A stretch of 64,000 nucleotides of DNA. Source: Xanthomonas cissicola. Lineage in GTDB: Bacteria > Pseudomonadota > Gammaproteobacteria > Xanthomonadales > Xanthomonadaceae. The stretch spans positions 28,163 to 92,162 of the forward strand of contig NZ_VZPL01000015.1 in NCBI RefSeq assembly GCF_008801575.1, in the 5' to 3' direction. The notes under the pieces are model-generated. The model was not told the origin of the DNA and searched no databases. It saw nothing but the letters and a program-made list of their open reading frames with translations. Below, piece by piece: positions 1-9,272 of this stretch. The position numbers and the translations under genes were made by a program. Numbering within the stretch: position 1 is the first letter of the stretch; each line of letters opens with the position of its first letter.

Positions 1-266
1 CCGGAGAAACTCACTGCGTACAACGGCGGGAACGCGGCAAAGATCGCGCCGCCGCCCAGGATCAACCACACCTGGTTGCCTTCCCAGACCGGGCCGACGG
101 TATTGATCACCAGCCGGCGTTCGGCATCGTTGTTGGCGACGAACGGCAGCAGCGCGCCCACGCCAAGATCGAAGCCGCCCATCACCGCGTAACCGGACAG
201 CAGCACGCCGAGCAGCAGCCACCAGATCACGCGCAAGGTTGTGTAATCGAGCAATACGAAATCCAT
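1..266 (-). CDS. cydB: Cytochrome bd ubiquinol oxidase subunit II, N-terminal part
   Basis: Partial gene: the first 88 codons are present and the rest lies beyond the left edge. The product begins [20 protein letters not shown] and continues with the [13 protein letters not shown] and EGNQVWLI motifs typical of CydB, the membrane subunit that pairs with CydA to reduce O2 to water with quinol. It starts 17 bases after the cydA stop, so the two genes form one leftward transcription unit. The ATG at 264-266 aligns with the normal CydB start. Family assignment is by recognised motifs; nothing is odd in the visible part. Confidence 0.95.
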   Translation of the reverse strand, partial: MDFVLLDYTTLRVIWWLLLGVLLSGYAVMGGFDLGVGALLPFVANNDAERRLVINTVGPVWEGNQVWLILGGGAIFAAFPPLYAVSFS

Positions 267-282
267 GATGTTTCTCCTTCGC

Positions 283-1905
283 CTACGGTGCGCTGCCGGC
301 CACGGCACCGGAACTCAGCGGTGCGTGACGCGACGGGGCATGGTCTTGCAGGGCGGCGGGCGATGCGTTGGGCAGCATCGGCGGGAACAGCACATCCGGG
401 CCCTTGTTGATGGTCTTCAGCGACAACTTGATCGCAATCACCAGTAGCGCTGTGTACAGCGCGGTGAAGCCCACCAGCGTCAGCACGATCTCGTACAGAT
501 CCAGCCCGGAAGCGGCGTAGAACGTGGGCAGCACGCCTTCCACCGCCCACGGCTGGCGGCCGTATTCGGCAACGAACCAACCGCATTCGATCGCGATCCA
601 GGGCAGCGGCAACGTCCATAGGGCCAAGGTCAGGAACCAGCGTTTTTCCTGGAAGTTGTGCTTGCAGGCAAGCCAGAAGGCGACAGCGAAAAACGCGATG
701 AGATACATGCCGATGGCGGCCATGATGCGGAAGGTGCAGAACAGCGGCAGCACGCGCGGCACGGTGTCCATCGCGGCCTGGGCAATCTGCTCCGGCGTTG
801 CATTGCCGATATCGTCGCGGTAGCGCTTGAGCAGCAGGCCGTGGCCCAGGTCCTGCCAATGCGCATCGAAAACCTTGCGCGCTTGGGCATCGTTCCTGTC
901 GGCGCGGATGCGTTGCAGTGCGCCGTAGGCGATTTGACCGCCGCGGATGCGGTGTTCGGCACGGCCCACCAATTCGAGAATGCCTGGAATTGGCTCGTCC
1001 AGCGAACGCGTGGCGATCAATCCCATCAGGTACGGAATCTTGATGGCGTAATCGTTGCGATGGGTGGTCTGGTTCGGAATGCCGAACGCGGTGAAGTCGG
1101 CCGGCGCAGCTTCGGTTTCCCACATCGCTTAGATGGCGGCCAGTTTCATCTTCTGGTGTTCACTGGCGGCGTAGCCGCTCTCGTCGCCCAGCACCACCAC
1201 CGACAGCGACGACAGCAGACCGAACGCTGCGGCCACCGCAAACGAACGCCGCGCCATTTCAATATGCTTGCCGCGCAATAGATAAAACGCACTGATCGAC
1301 ATCACGAACACCGCGCCCAGCACGTAGCCCGCGCTGACGGTATGCACGAACTTGGCTTGCGCCACCGGGTTGAACAGCACCGCCACGAAATCCACCACTT
1401 CCATGCGCATGGTGTCCGGGTTGAATACCGCGCCGGCCGGATTCTGCATCCAGCCGTTGGCGATCAGGATCCATAACGCGGAGAAGTTGCTGCCCAGCGC
1501 CACCAGCCACGTGGTGACCAGGTGCTGCACCTTGCTCAGGCGATTCCAGCCAAGAAAGAACAGGCCCAAAAAGGTGGCTTCCAGAAAGAACGCCATCAGT
1601 CCCTCGATCGCCAGCGGGGCACCGAAGATGTCGCCCACGTAATGGCTGTAGTACGACCAGTTCATGCCGAACTCGAACTCCATCACGATGCCGGTGCCGA
1701 CACCCATGGCGAAGTTGATGCCGAACAGCACACCCCAGAACATGGTCATGCGCCGCCAGATCTGCTTGCCGGTCATGACGTAGACGCTTTCCATGATGCC
1801 CAGCAGGAACGACAGACCCATGGTGAGCGGCGGAAAGATGAAGTGGTACATCGCGGTGACTGCGAACTGCAGCCGCGACAGTTCGACAACTGTCGAGTCG
1901 ATCAT
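283..1905 (-). pseudogene. cydA: Cytochrome bd ubiquinol oxidase subunit I, interrupted by an in-frame TAA
   Basis: Both halves read as CydA in one frame: residues 1-258 ([14 protein letters not shown], haem-ligand His21 in MYHF, ending KLAAI) and, after one stop codon at 1129-1131, residues 260-540 (AMWETE onward). No base is gained or lost; a GAA-to-TAA change explains it. The stop is at codon 259, the position of E. coli Glu257 in the quinol-binding Q loop (offset +2, as shown by His19/His21 and Lys252/Lys254). An ATG follows one codon after the stop, so translational restart could give a split CydA. Start chosen at 1905 because it matches the family; an upstream ATG at 1950 is also open. 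Most likely a pseudogene, a recent mutation or a sequencing error. Confidence 0.9.
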
Positions 1906-1973
1906 GGCGGGTGGGCCTGGTTGAGGGTCGGTAAGGAATGTGGCGATCATCTGCCGCGATCGCGCCGGCCGCG

Positions 1974-1987
1974 TTGATCCAAATCAA
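1974..1987. promoter_or_regulatory. FNR/Anr-type binding box between the divergent cyd genes
   Basis: TTGATCCAAATCAA is a perfect TTGAT-N4-ATCAA palindrome. It lies 69 bases upstream of the cydA start and 71 bases upstream of the cydD start. FNR/Anr proteins and, less strictly, CRP/Clp-type relatives bind this sequence, and oxygen-limited induction of cytochrome bd is well known. Control of both operons is inferred from position. Confidence 0.75.
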
Positions 1988-2057
1988 TGCGGCCCTGGAC
2001 AGGTGCGTCACACTGTCTATCCCCCGACCGGGAGGCGGCGACTTACAATCGCGTGCA

Positions 2058-3794
2058 ATGCGCAGTCTTCAGAAGAGCCACGTGAGCCAGCCCAGCGTGC
2101 AAGCCAGCGAAACGCCCGCCCGGCGCCGTCAACGCGGCCACTGGCTGGATGCGCTTGCCGCATCTGCCACGCGTTCGCGGCGGCTTGCCGGGGTTGCGGT
2201 GGCGTTGTCGGGTGTGTTGCTGCTCGTGCAATCGGCTGCGATCGCCTGGCTGGTACAGGCGGTGCTGGTGCAGCACCTGGCGTTGGCGCAATTGCGCAAC
2301 GTGGGCGCGGGCTTGCTGCTGGCGCTGATCGGGCGCGCGCTACTCAACGCCTGGGCGCAATCGCTGACCGGTGAAGTGGCCGACGTGGCCAAACGCGAAC
2401 TGCGCGCGCGCATTGCCAGACGCCTGGTGCAGCACGGACCGCTATGGTTGCGCCGGCAGCGCAGCGGCGAACTGGGCGAATTGAGCCTGGCGCATACCGA
2501 TGCACTGGAAGGCTATTTCGTCGGCTACCAGCTCGCGCGCATCGAAATGTTGCTGGTGCCGCCGCTGATCCTGATCGCGGTGTTTCCGGTCGATTGGGTG
2601 GTCGGGTTGGTGTTGCTGCTTACTGCGCCGCTGATTCCGTTCTTCATGATGCTGGTGGGGTGGGGCGCCGAGGCCGCAGGGCGCGAACAAGTCGGCGAGT
2701 TGGCGCGCATGGGTGGGCATTTTGCCGATCGCCTCAAGGGCCTGGGATTGCTGCGCGTGTATGGCCGCGGCCAGGCTGAGTTGCAGGGCATTGCCGCCGC
2801 TGCCGAGGGCGTGCGCGAGCGCTCGCTGAAAGTGTTGCGCATCGCATTCCTGTCGTCGACCGTGCTGGAATTTTTTGCCTCCGTCAGTGTGGCGATCGTG
2901 GCGCTGTACTTCGGTTTGAGTTATTTGGGCATGCTCCATCTGCACGGTATGCCGTCGCTGGGCGCGGGCATGTTCTGCCTTTTGCTGGCGCCGGAATTCT
3001 TCGCGCCCCTGCGGCGCTTGGCCGCGCATTACCATGACCGCGCAAACGCCTTGGCTGCAGTGGCCGAGGCCGAGCGGTTGCTGAAGGGTTTCCAGCCGGC
3101 TGCTGTTGCAGACACCGGTGCGCCACCCGCACGTGCCCTGGAGCCGGCACACGCGCATGCGCCCTTGTTGCAGGCACGTGGATTGGCGCTGCGTCCTGCC
3201 GGCGCGCCGCAGGTGGTGGTCAAGGAGTTTGCGTTGACGCTGGAGCCCGGGCAGCGTGTTGCAGTGATCGGTGCCAGCGGCAGCGGCAAGAGCACGCTGT
3301 TGGAAGGACTCGCTGGTTGGCTTGCACCCGAGGCGGGCAGCGTGGCCGTGCGCCCGGGTGCGCGCATTGGATATGCCACGCAGCGGCCCTACCTGTTTCA
3401 CGGCAGCATCGCCGACAACCTGCGCCTGGCCGACCCGCAGGCCAACGATGCGCGCCTGCACGCGGTGGCCGAGGCGGCGCAAGTGCTGCGCTTTGCCGCG
3501 CACTTGCCGGCCGGCCTGGACACGGTGATCGGCGAGCGTGGCTTGGGTTTGTCCGGTGGCGAAGCCCGCCGGGTGGCGTTGGCGCGGTTGTTGTTGCGCG
3601 AGCCGGATGTGTTGCTGCTGGACGAACCCACCGCCTTTCTCGACCCGGACACCGAAGCGGACTTGCTGCGTACGCTGGGCATCTTTGCGCGCGTCCGTGC
3701 GGTCGTTCTGGCGACGCACAGCGCTGCGGTGATGCGTTGGGCCGACACGGTGATCGATCTGCGCGGCGCGACGGTCACGCTGGAGGCACCATGA
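2058..3794 (+). CDS. cydD: Heterodimeric ABC exporter CydD (cytochrome bd biogenesis)
   Basis: 578-residue inner-membrane ABC transporter half. The N-terminal half holds the transmembrane domain. The C-terminal ATPase shows Walker A GASGSGKST from residue 405, signature LSGGE near 498 and Walker B LLLDEP with Asp522. CydDC exports cysteine/glutathione and is needed for cytochrome bd assembly, fitting its place beside cydAB. The frame is open from 1938, but the ATG at 2058 gives the expected N terminus and clears the FNR-type box. The stop overlaps the cydC start (ATGA), so the pair is translationally coupled. Confidence 0.9.
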   Translation: MRSLQKSHVSQPSVQASETPARRRQRGHWLDALAASATRSRRLAGVAVALSGVLLLVQSAAIAWLVQAVLVQHLALAQLRNVGAGLLLALIGRALLNAWAQSLTGEVADVAKRELRARIARRLVQHGPLWLRRQRSGELGELSLAHTDALEGYFVGYQLARIEMLLVPPLILIAVFPVDWVVGLVLLLTAPLIPFFMMLVGWGAEAAGREQVGELARMGGHFADRLKGLGLLRVYGRGQAELQGIAAAAEGVRERSLKVLRIAFLSSTVLEFFASVSVAIVALYFGLSYLGMLHLHGMPSLGAGMFCLLLAPEFFAPLRRLAAHYHDRANALAAVAEAERLLKGFQPAAVADTGAPPARALEPAHAHAPLLQARGLALRPAGAPQVVVKEFALTLEPGQRVAVIGASGSGKSTLLEGLAGWLAPEAGSVAVRPGARIGYATQRPYLFHGSIADNLRLADPQANDARLHAVAEAAQVLRFAAHLPAGLDTVIGERGLGLSGGEARRVALARLLLREPDVLLLDEPTAFLDPDTEADLLRTLGIFARVRAVVLATHSAAVMRWADTVIDLRGATVTLEAP

Positions 3795-5431
3795 GCCGCG
3801 CCCAGCCTGATCGTGTGCGCGATGTGTTCGGTCGGCATGCCTGGCGCCTGCTGTTGTCGGCAGTGCTGGTGCTGGTCACCATGCTTGCCGGTGTCGGCCT
3901 GCTGGGCTTGTCCGGCAGCTTCCTGACCGCCGCTGCGCTGGCAGGCGTTGCCGGTATGGGGACCGGCTTCAATTTCTTCTCGCCCTCGGCCGGCATTCGC
4001 GCCTTGACCTTCGCGCGTATCGTGTCGCGCTACGGCGAAAAGTTGATCGGGCACGATGCCACCTTGCGCATCGCCCGCGATCTGCGGGTATGGTTTTTCC
4101 GCCGCGCCTTGCCGCTGGCACCCGGGCGATTGTCGGCCACCCGCACCGGCGATCTGCTGGCGCGGCTGATGTCCGACATCGGCGAGGTCGACGGCCTCAG
4201 CGTGCGCGCATTGGCACCGCTGGCCGCGTTGCTCGGCATCTGGCTAGGCGGTGTCGTCGCCGCTGCACTGATCTATCTTCCCGCTGCATGCTTGTTGTTG
4301 GTGCTCGGCGTGCTGATCGGTGGGCTGGTGCCGTGGCAGGTGGCACGCGGCGGCGCGCAGCGCGAGCAGTTGCGTGCGCAGCAGCGCACCACCTTGCGCA
4401 CGCAGGCCTTCGAAGGCCTGGAGGGCGCGGCCGACCTTGCTGCGGTCCATGCGCAGGGCGCCTGGCTGCAGCGCAGCGACGCCGCCGCTGCCGCCGTCAC
4501 CGGCGGCGATCACATCCAGCGCAGACGGCTGATCACCGGCAACCTGCTGCATGCGCTCTGCGGCGGGCTGGGGCTGGCCGGCATGCTGTGGCTGGCACTT
4601 GGTGCGGCCGAACGCGGGCTGATCGCCGCCGAGCTTGCTGCGGGGTTGGTGTTTTTGACCATGGCGTTGCTGGAAGTCTGGGCCGGTGCCGGGCTGGCGT
4701 TGCAGGCGCTGCAAAGCGCACGCGTTGCCGCCGGGCGCCTGCAGGCCATCGTCGATCAAGCGCCATCGGTGAGCGATCCGGCGCACGCAATCGACGTGCC
4801 GCGCACCGGCACGCTGCAATTGCAGCAGGTGTCGTTTGCCTGGCCCGGTAGCGCGCGCCCGGTGCTGCATGGGCTCGATCTGACCCTGGCGCCGGGCGAG
4901 CGCATCGCCATCAGCGGCGACAGCGGCAGCGGTAAAAGCACATTGTCGGCGTTGTTGCTGCGGCTGTGGGATCCGCAGGCCGGGCAGCTGCGCTACGCCG
5001 GCATCGACCTGCGTCACGTCGCACAGGCGCAATGGCACCAGCGTATCGCCTGGCTGCCCCAGAACGCGCCGGTGTTTGCCGGCAGCGTGCGCGACAACCT
5101 GCTCATCGGCGACGCCACTGCCGACGATGCCGCGTTGTGGCAGGTGCTCGAGCAGGTGCGCCTGGGCGCGTGGGCCAGTGCGAACGACGGCCTGGACACC
5201 TGGGTCGGTGAAAACGGCGCCACACTGTCTGCCGGCCAGGCGCGCCGGCTCGCCCTCGCGCGCGCACTGCTGCGCGATGCCCCGATCCTATTGCTCGACG
5301 AACCCACCGATGGTCTGGACGTGGATACCGCCGACGCGCTGCTGCGCGACCTGGCCGCCGCACTCGGCGAACGCTCGCTGGCGATGATCACCCACGACGC
5401 GCTACCGCCTGGTGTCGTGCAACGGCATTAA
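3791..5431 (+). CDS. cydC: Heterodimeric ABC exporter CydC (cytochrome bd biogenesis)
   Basis: 546 residues, partner of CydD. Transmembrane domain first, then an ATPase with Walker A GDSGSGKST from residue 376, Walker B LLLLDEP with Asp503, and a signature written LSAGQ instead of LSGGQ. Asymmetric signature motifs are usual in heterodimeric exporters. The start overlaps the cydD stop by four bases; the frame is open further upstream inside cydD, but only this ATG gives a CydC-sized product. Last gene of the rightward cyd unit; the next gene faces it. Confidence 0.9.
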   Translation: MSRAQPDRVRDVFGRHAWRLLLSAVLVLVTMLAGVGLLGLSGSFLTAAALAGVAGMGTGFNFFSPSAGIRALTFARIVSRYGEKLIGHDATLRIARDLRVWFFRRALPLAPGRLSATRTGDLLARLMSDIGEVDGLSVRALAPLAALLGIWLGGVVAAALIYLPAACLLLVLGVLIGGLVPWQVARGGAQREQLRAQQRTTLRTQAFEGLEGAADLAAVHAQGAWLQRSDAAAAAVTGGDHIQRRRLITGNLLHALCGGLGLAGMLWLALGAAERGLIAAELAAGLVFLTMALLEVWAGAGLALQALQSARVAAGRLQAIVDQAPSVSDPAHAIDVPRTGTLQLQQVSFAWPGSARPVLHGLDLTLAPGERIAISGDSGSGKSTLSALLLRLWDPQAGQLRYAGIDLRHVAQAQWHQRIAWLPQNAPVFAGSVRDNLLIGDATADDAALWQVLEQVRLGAWASANDGLDTWVGENGATLSAGQARRLALARALLRDAPILLLDEPTDGLDVDTADALLRDLAAALGERSLAMITHDALPPGVVQRH

Positions 5432-5548
5432 CGGATGCGTGAGGGAACGCTGGAGTTGCTCGATCAGAACGCGTAGCCAATCGCTGCGGTCCTCGACCGT
5501 GGTCACGGGGTGAGCGTTGATCACCTGACCACACGTTGTTGATCGCGT

Positions 5549-6169
5549 TCAATCAAACAGCGCCGGAAGCGTGGCCATCAGGTCGGTCTCGGTCACTGCC
5601 AGTACCAGTGCGCTGACATTCAACGCAACCGTGAGCCAGAACGTCAGCTGAAACGCCGCCTTGCTGCATTTGTGCCGGTGGATTTCCTGCGCCAGCAATG
5701 CACCTGGCCAGCCACCGATCAGCGCCAGCAGGTGCAAGCTGGATTCGGGTGTGCGCCATTGATTGCGTTGCGCGGCCGATTTGTCCATCGCATAGATCAG
5801 CAGCGTGACCAGGCTGGCCGCCGCGTACCAGAGCGGGACGATCACCGGTAGCACGTGCATCAGCGTGGCCGCCGCCAAGGCGAGCATCGACACCGCAGCC
5901 AGCGTCTTGCGCGGCAACCCGCTGCGACGTTGTTCGGTTCTGGCGGCGGTGGTACGGTCTGCCCAACGCACTTGCGTGGCATTCAGGCGCTTGTGCGCAT
6001 CGCGTTCGATTGCATACGTGATGATCTCCCCATCGCGCGGGCGACGCGTCTGCTGTGTAAATGCGCTGATATGGACGAATGCACGGTCGCCACCACCATG
6101 GGGCGTGACGAAGCCAAAGCCCTTGTGATCATTCCAGTCGCTGAGACGTCCCTGATAGCGCATTCGCAT
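5549..6169 (-). CDS. Cold-shock domain plus DUF1294 membrane protein
   Basis: 206 residues in two parts. Residues 3-70 are a cold-shock nucleic-acid-binding domain, with GRLSDWNDHKGFGFV (RNP1-like) and DRAFVHISAF (RNP2-like). Residues 90-200 are a DUF1294 membrane region with the diagnostic YAMDKSAAQ and LLALIGGWPGAL motifs and about four hydrophobic segments. This fusion is widespread in proteobacteria; the function is unknown, though RNA binding at the membrane is implied. The start could be at 6169 or two codons later at 6163. It stands alone, convergent with cydC and followed by metX in the same direction. Confidence 0.85.
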   Translation of the reverse strand: MRMRYQGRLSDWNDHKGFGFVTPHGGGDRAFVHISAFTQQTRRPRDGEIITYAIERDAHKRLNATQVRWADRTTAARTEQRRSGLPRKTLAAVSMLALAAATLMHVLPVIVPLWYAAASLVTLLIYAMDKSAAQRNQWRTPESSLHLLALIGGWPGALLAQEIHRHKCSKAAFQLTFWLTVALNVSALVLAVTETDLMATLPALFD

Positions 6170-6313
6170 CGCTCTGTTGGATGGCGTGGCTTGCCGGTGC
6201 GGTCTGCGCGCGTATCACGCATCAATTGCTCAGCCGGCAAAACAGCGGTGATGGTTACCGTATTGCAGCAACATCGGCCGATATTCGGCAGCGCAGAGCG
6301 AGCTTCAAGGAGC

Positions 6314-7516
6314 TCAACAGTCCTGCAAAAAGTCGCTCACCGCTGGGCCGAACCGGGCGAAATCGACCAGGAACGCGTCGTGGCCTTGCGGCGAATCCAG
6401 GCCGATGAATTGCGCATCGGCGCCGCCGGCGCGCAGGCCGTCGGCGATCTGTTCCTGCTGCTGCACCGGGAACAGGATGTCGGTGTTGGCGCCGATCGCC
6501 AGCGCACGCGCGATGCGGATACGTGCCAGGCCGGCAAGCACGGTGTCGGCGGTCGAGACGCCGGTCTGTGGCTTGGCGGAAGCGGGCAGGGCATCTGCAC
6601 GGGCATTGTCGATGGCAGAGCCGGCAACCGGTCTTTCCTCGACATACTCGGCCAGGTCGAACCAGTCCATCGAGCGGCTCAGATACAGATAGCAGTTTGG
6701 GTCGAAAAAACGCACGAAGCGGCGCGCGTGGCCTTCCAGATAGCTTTCCACCTGGAATTCCAGCCCGAACGGATCATCGGCCGCCTGCTCGGAATCCAGC
6801 CGCACGCGGCCGAAACGGCCGTCCCATTCCAGCGCCGAACGATACGTGATCACGCCGAGTTTGCGCGCCATGCGCATGCCCGATTCCGGGTAGCGCACAT
6901 CGTCGTAGTGGCCGCCGTTCCAGTGTGGATCCAGCCGGATCGCCTCGCGTTGCAACGAGCGTATCGCGATCGAAAACGGCAATGCCTGCGCGCTGCCGGA
7001 AATATTGATGTGGCTGCGCGCGATGCCGGGATGGCGCAGCAACAGCGCCAGCGCGGTCATGCCGCCCATCGAGTTGCCGATCAGGCAAGCCAGCTGCGCG
7101 ATGCCCAACGCGTGCACCACGTCGGCTGCGGCATCGGCCACGTCTTCGATCGACAGGTCCGGAAAGCTGAGGCGATACGGCGCGCCGGTGGCTGGGTTTA
7201 CCGAGGCCGGCCCGGTCGAGCCCTTGCAACTGCCTAACGAATTGACGCAGACCACGAACCAGCGTGCGGTATCGATCGGCTTGCCCGGCCCTAGCATTCC
7301 TTCCCACCAGCCCGGCTCGGGGTTGGCCTGGTTTGCCGCTGCGTGCGCATTGGGCGACAGGCCGGTGACGATCAGGATCGCGTTGCTGCGATCTGCGGCC
7401 AGCGTGCCCCAGGTCTCGTACGCAACGCGTGCCTGATGCAGCACGCCACCGCGTTTCATCGGAAATGGCGAGGGCAGGGCGTGGTACAGCGTGCCGGCAG
7501 GGATGAATTCAGTCAT
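6314..7516 (-). CDS. metX: MetX-family homoserine/serine O-acyltransferase
   Basis: 400-residue alpha/beta-hydrolase. The nucleophile is Ser149 in GNSMGGM, with likely Asp346 (NTDILFP) and His379 (QGHDAF) completing the triad. The family acylates homoserine for methionine synthesis. From memory, members in Xanthomonadaceae have been shown to act as L-serine O-succinyltransferases for cysteine synthesis. The GPASVNP segment, where homoserine enzymes usually have GPSSINP, is compatible with that, but specificity cannot be decided here. The first ATG of the frame at 7516 is used; it begins MTEFIPAGTLYH as expected. Confidence 0.88.
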   Translation of the reverse strand: MTEFIPAGTLYHALPSPFPMKRGGVLHQARVAYETWGTLAADRSNAILIVTGLSPNAHAAANQANPEPGWWEGMLGPGKPIDTARWFVVCVNSLGSCKGSTGPASVNPATGAPYRLSFPDLSIEDVADAAADVVHALGIAQLACLIGNSMGGMTALALLLRHPGIARSHINISGSAQALPFSIAIRSLQREAIRLDPHWNGGHYDDVRYPESGMRMARKLGVITYRSALEWDGRFGRVRLDSEQAADDPFGLEFQVESYLEGHARRFVRFFDPNCYLYLSRSMDWFDLAEYVEERPVAGSAIDNARADALPASAKPQTGVSTADTVLAGLARIRIARALAIGANTDILFPVQQQEQIADGLRAGGADAQFIGLDSPQGHDAFLVDFARFGPAVSDFLQDC

Positions 7517-7525
7517 GGGCCAATT

Positions 7526-7825
7526 CTAGCTGGCACTGCGCGATGGTGCTGGGGGCATGTGAGGTTCGGAAATGCAACGAAGTGAGGGTCGCTCATTGGT
7601 GCAGTGAGCAGGTTGCTGGCCGGCGTTGCATACGTTCGTCTGCATGCCCCATGTAGACAACGGAGCATCCGGCTCCGCACCTAACTTCGCAAACTCCGCT
7701 TGACTTCCGTCGATACGCGGCGTGATGTCGCTTTCAGTACAGCGCCATGGCGGCGCGAAGATCAAGTGTTTGCCCGCGTCAGTTAGGGCGGTGATGTCGC
7801 CCGTCACGCGCAATGCGTCAGCCAT
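7526..7825 (-). CDS. Hypothetical protein at the end of the ccm operon
   Basis: 99-codon frame whose ATG overlaps the ccmI stop in a TGATG arrangement, which favours coupled translation. The product is rich in Pro, Thr and Cys, has no membrane segment or signal peptide and matches no domain I recognise. Its 3' part lies in the ccmI-metX gap, where random open frames are common in GC-rich DNA. Either a small unknown protein or a chance frame; kept only because of the overlap. Confidence 0.3.
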   Translation of the reverse strand: MADALRVTGDITALTDAGKHLIFAPPWRCTESDITPRIDGSQAEFAKLGAEPDAPLSTWGMQTNVCNAGQQPAHCTNERPSLRCISEPHMPPAPSRSAS

Positions 7826-8838
7826 CAGCGGCCGATCACCAGTTCCACCTGTGCGGCTGCAGGCAATGCGATCGTCACCGGCGCGCTTTCCACGTCATCG
7901 GCCTGGCGCATGGCGTTGCCGCTGCGCGACAGCCGTGCCAGCAGCTGTACATGGTCCAGCGACGACAGCGTGCGCGTCGGCATCGGGCTGTCGCCATCGT
8001 CCAGCGTGAGGGTCAATGGAAGCTCGCTCAGCGTGTGTTTTTCCACCGCCACCGGCATCGGCGTGTCGGCCGCGCGCGCGATCACGAACACGCTGGTATC
8101 GCCGGGCAATCCGGCGCGCTTGGCGAATTCGGCGTCCAGCGTCACGCGCACCTGGATGCGTTTGCCACTCGCTGCAGCGGCGGTAGGCGCAGCCGGTGCC
8201 TGGATCGGCTCTAGCCTGGCTTCCTGTCGCGCGGCGTTGATCTGTTCGAGCAGGCCGGGGCGAGTCTTGGTATCGACCACGCTCAGCAACGGCTCCCACG
8301 TCGCACTGGCCTTGGCCGGCTCGCCGGCCTGGCGCTGCACCACCCCCAGGAACCAGCGCGCGCGTTGATGGTCCGGTTGCATCGCCAGCGCGTGTTCGAG
8401 CAGGCGCATGGCTTCCGGATCCGGGCGGCCGCTGTCGTCGGCAAGCATGCGCGCCTGCGCCGCGGCGACCAGCACGTCGGCTTCGTCCGGACGCAGTGCT
8501 ACCGCGCGTGCGAAGGCATCGCGGGCTTCGGCAAATTTCTGCTGGCTGGACAGTGAGCGCCCCAGCAACACCCAGCCCTCGGCCTGATCGGGGTTGCTTA
8601 CCAACGCCGCGCGCAGCTGCACGATGGCTTCGTCCAGCGAACGTGGCGTGGGCAGGCGATTGGTCGGCTGCGTCATGGCGCCTGGCGTTCCGACCAGCCA
8701 GTACAACGCCGCACTCGCGGCCAGCAGCAACACCGCCACGCTCGCAGCCAGGCCGCGCGCGTCGCGCCACAGCGGGCGCAACACCAGGCCGAGCGCCAGC
8801 AGCGCAATCACGAGCCCCGCGATGACAAAGCCGGCCAT
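7825..8838 (-). CDS. ccmI: Cytochrome c maturation protein CcmI (CycH), TPR protein
   Basis: 337 residues. N-terminal membrane segments (MAGFVIAGLVIALLALG and a second near residues 30-50) are followed by a periplasmic TPR region (AEGWVLLGRSLSSQQKFAEA, then repeats to about 190) and a beta-rich C-terminal domain. CcmI presents apocytochrome c to the CcmFH haem lyase. The frame also allows GTG starts at 8844 and 8841, but the ATG at 8838 overlaps the ccmH stop (TGATG) and is preferred. Last recognised gene of the ccm operon. Confidence 0.88.
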   Translation of the reverse strand: MAGFVIAGLVIALLALGLVLRPLWRDARGLAASVAVLLLAASAALYWLVGTPGAMTQPTNRLPTPRSLDEAIVQLRAALVSNPDQAEGWVLLGRSLSSQQKFAEARDAFARAVALRPDEADVLVAAAQARMLADDSGRPDPEAMRLLEHALAMQPDHQRARWFLGVVQRQAGEPAKASATWEPLLSVVDTKTRPGLLEQINAARQEARLEPIQAPAAPTAAAASGKRIQVRVTLDAEFAKRAGLPGDTSVFVIARAADTPMPVAVEKHTLSELPLTLTLDDGDSPMPTRTLSSLDHVQLLARLSRSGNAMRQADDVESAPVTIALPAAAQVELVIGR

Positions 8839-9272
8839 CACCACTCCTGCTCATCGGCAGGCACGGTAGGCGCGGCCACGCTGCGTTTGCGTACTACCAG
8901 CGCCACGGCGCCCGCGCCCAGCAGCAACACCAGCAGCGGGCCGAACCATAGCAGCCAGGTGCGCGACTCCACGCGCGGGCGGTACAGCACGAACTCGCCA
9001 TAGCGCGCGACCAGAAACTGGCGGATCTGCGCATCGCTGCGACCTTGGTGCATCAGAGCCAGCACCTCGCGGCGCAGATCCTGCGCAATCTGCGCGTTGG
9101 AATCGGCCAGTGACTGGTTCTGGCATTGCACGCAGCGCAACTCGGCGGTAAGTGTGTGAAAACGCGCCTCCTCTTCGGCCGATGCATAGCGCAGCGGCGC
9201 CGGATCGCCGACCGGCTGGGCGAATGCCAGCCAGGGCAGCAACAGCAGCGTCAGCAGCCAGGCGCGCCTCAT
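8838..9272 (-). CDS. ccmH: Cytochrome c maturation protein CcmH (thiol-reducing)
   Basis: 144 residues: a signal peptide (RRAWLLTLLLLPWLAFAQ), the hallmark RCVQCQNQSLADSNA motif with redox Cys47 and Cys50, and one C-terminal membrane helix near residues 105-125. It reduces the CxxCH cysteines of apocytochrome c in the periplasm and joins CcmF in the haem lyase. It is the short form; the TPR part is the separate CcmI. The start overlaps the ccmG stop by four bases. Confidence 0.93.
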   Translation of the reverse strand: MRRAWLLTLLLLPWLAFAQPVGDPAPLRYASAEEEARFHTLTAELRCVQCQNQSLADSNAQIAQDLRREVLALMHQGRSDAQIRQFLVARYGEFVLYRPRVESRTWLLWFGPLLVLLLGAGAVALVVRKRSVAAPTVPADEQEW

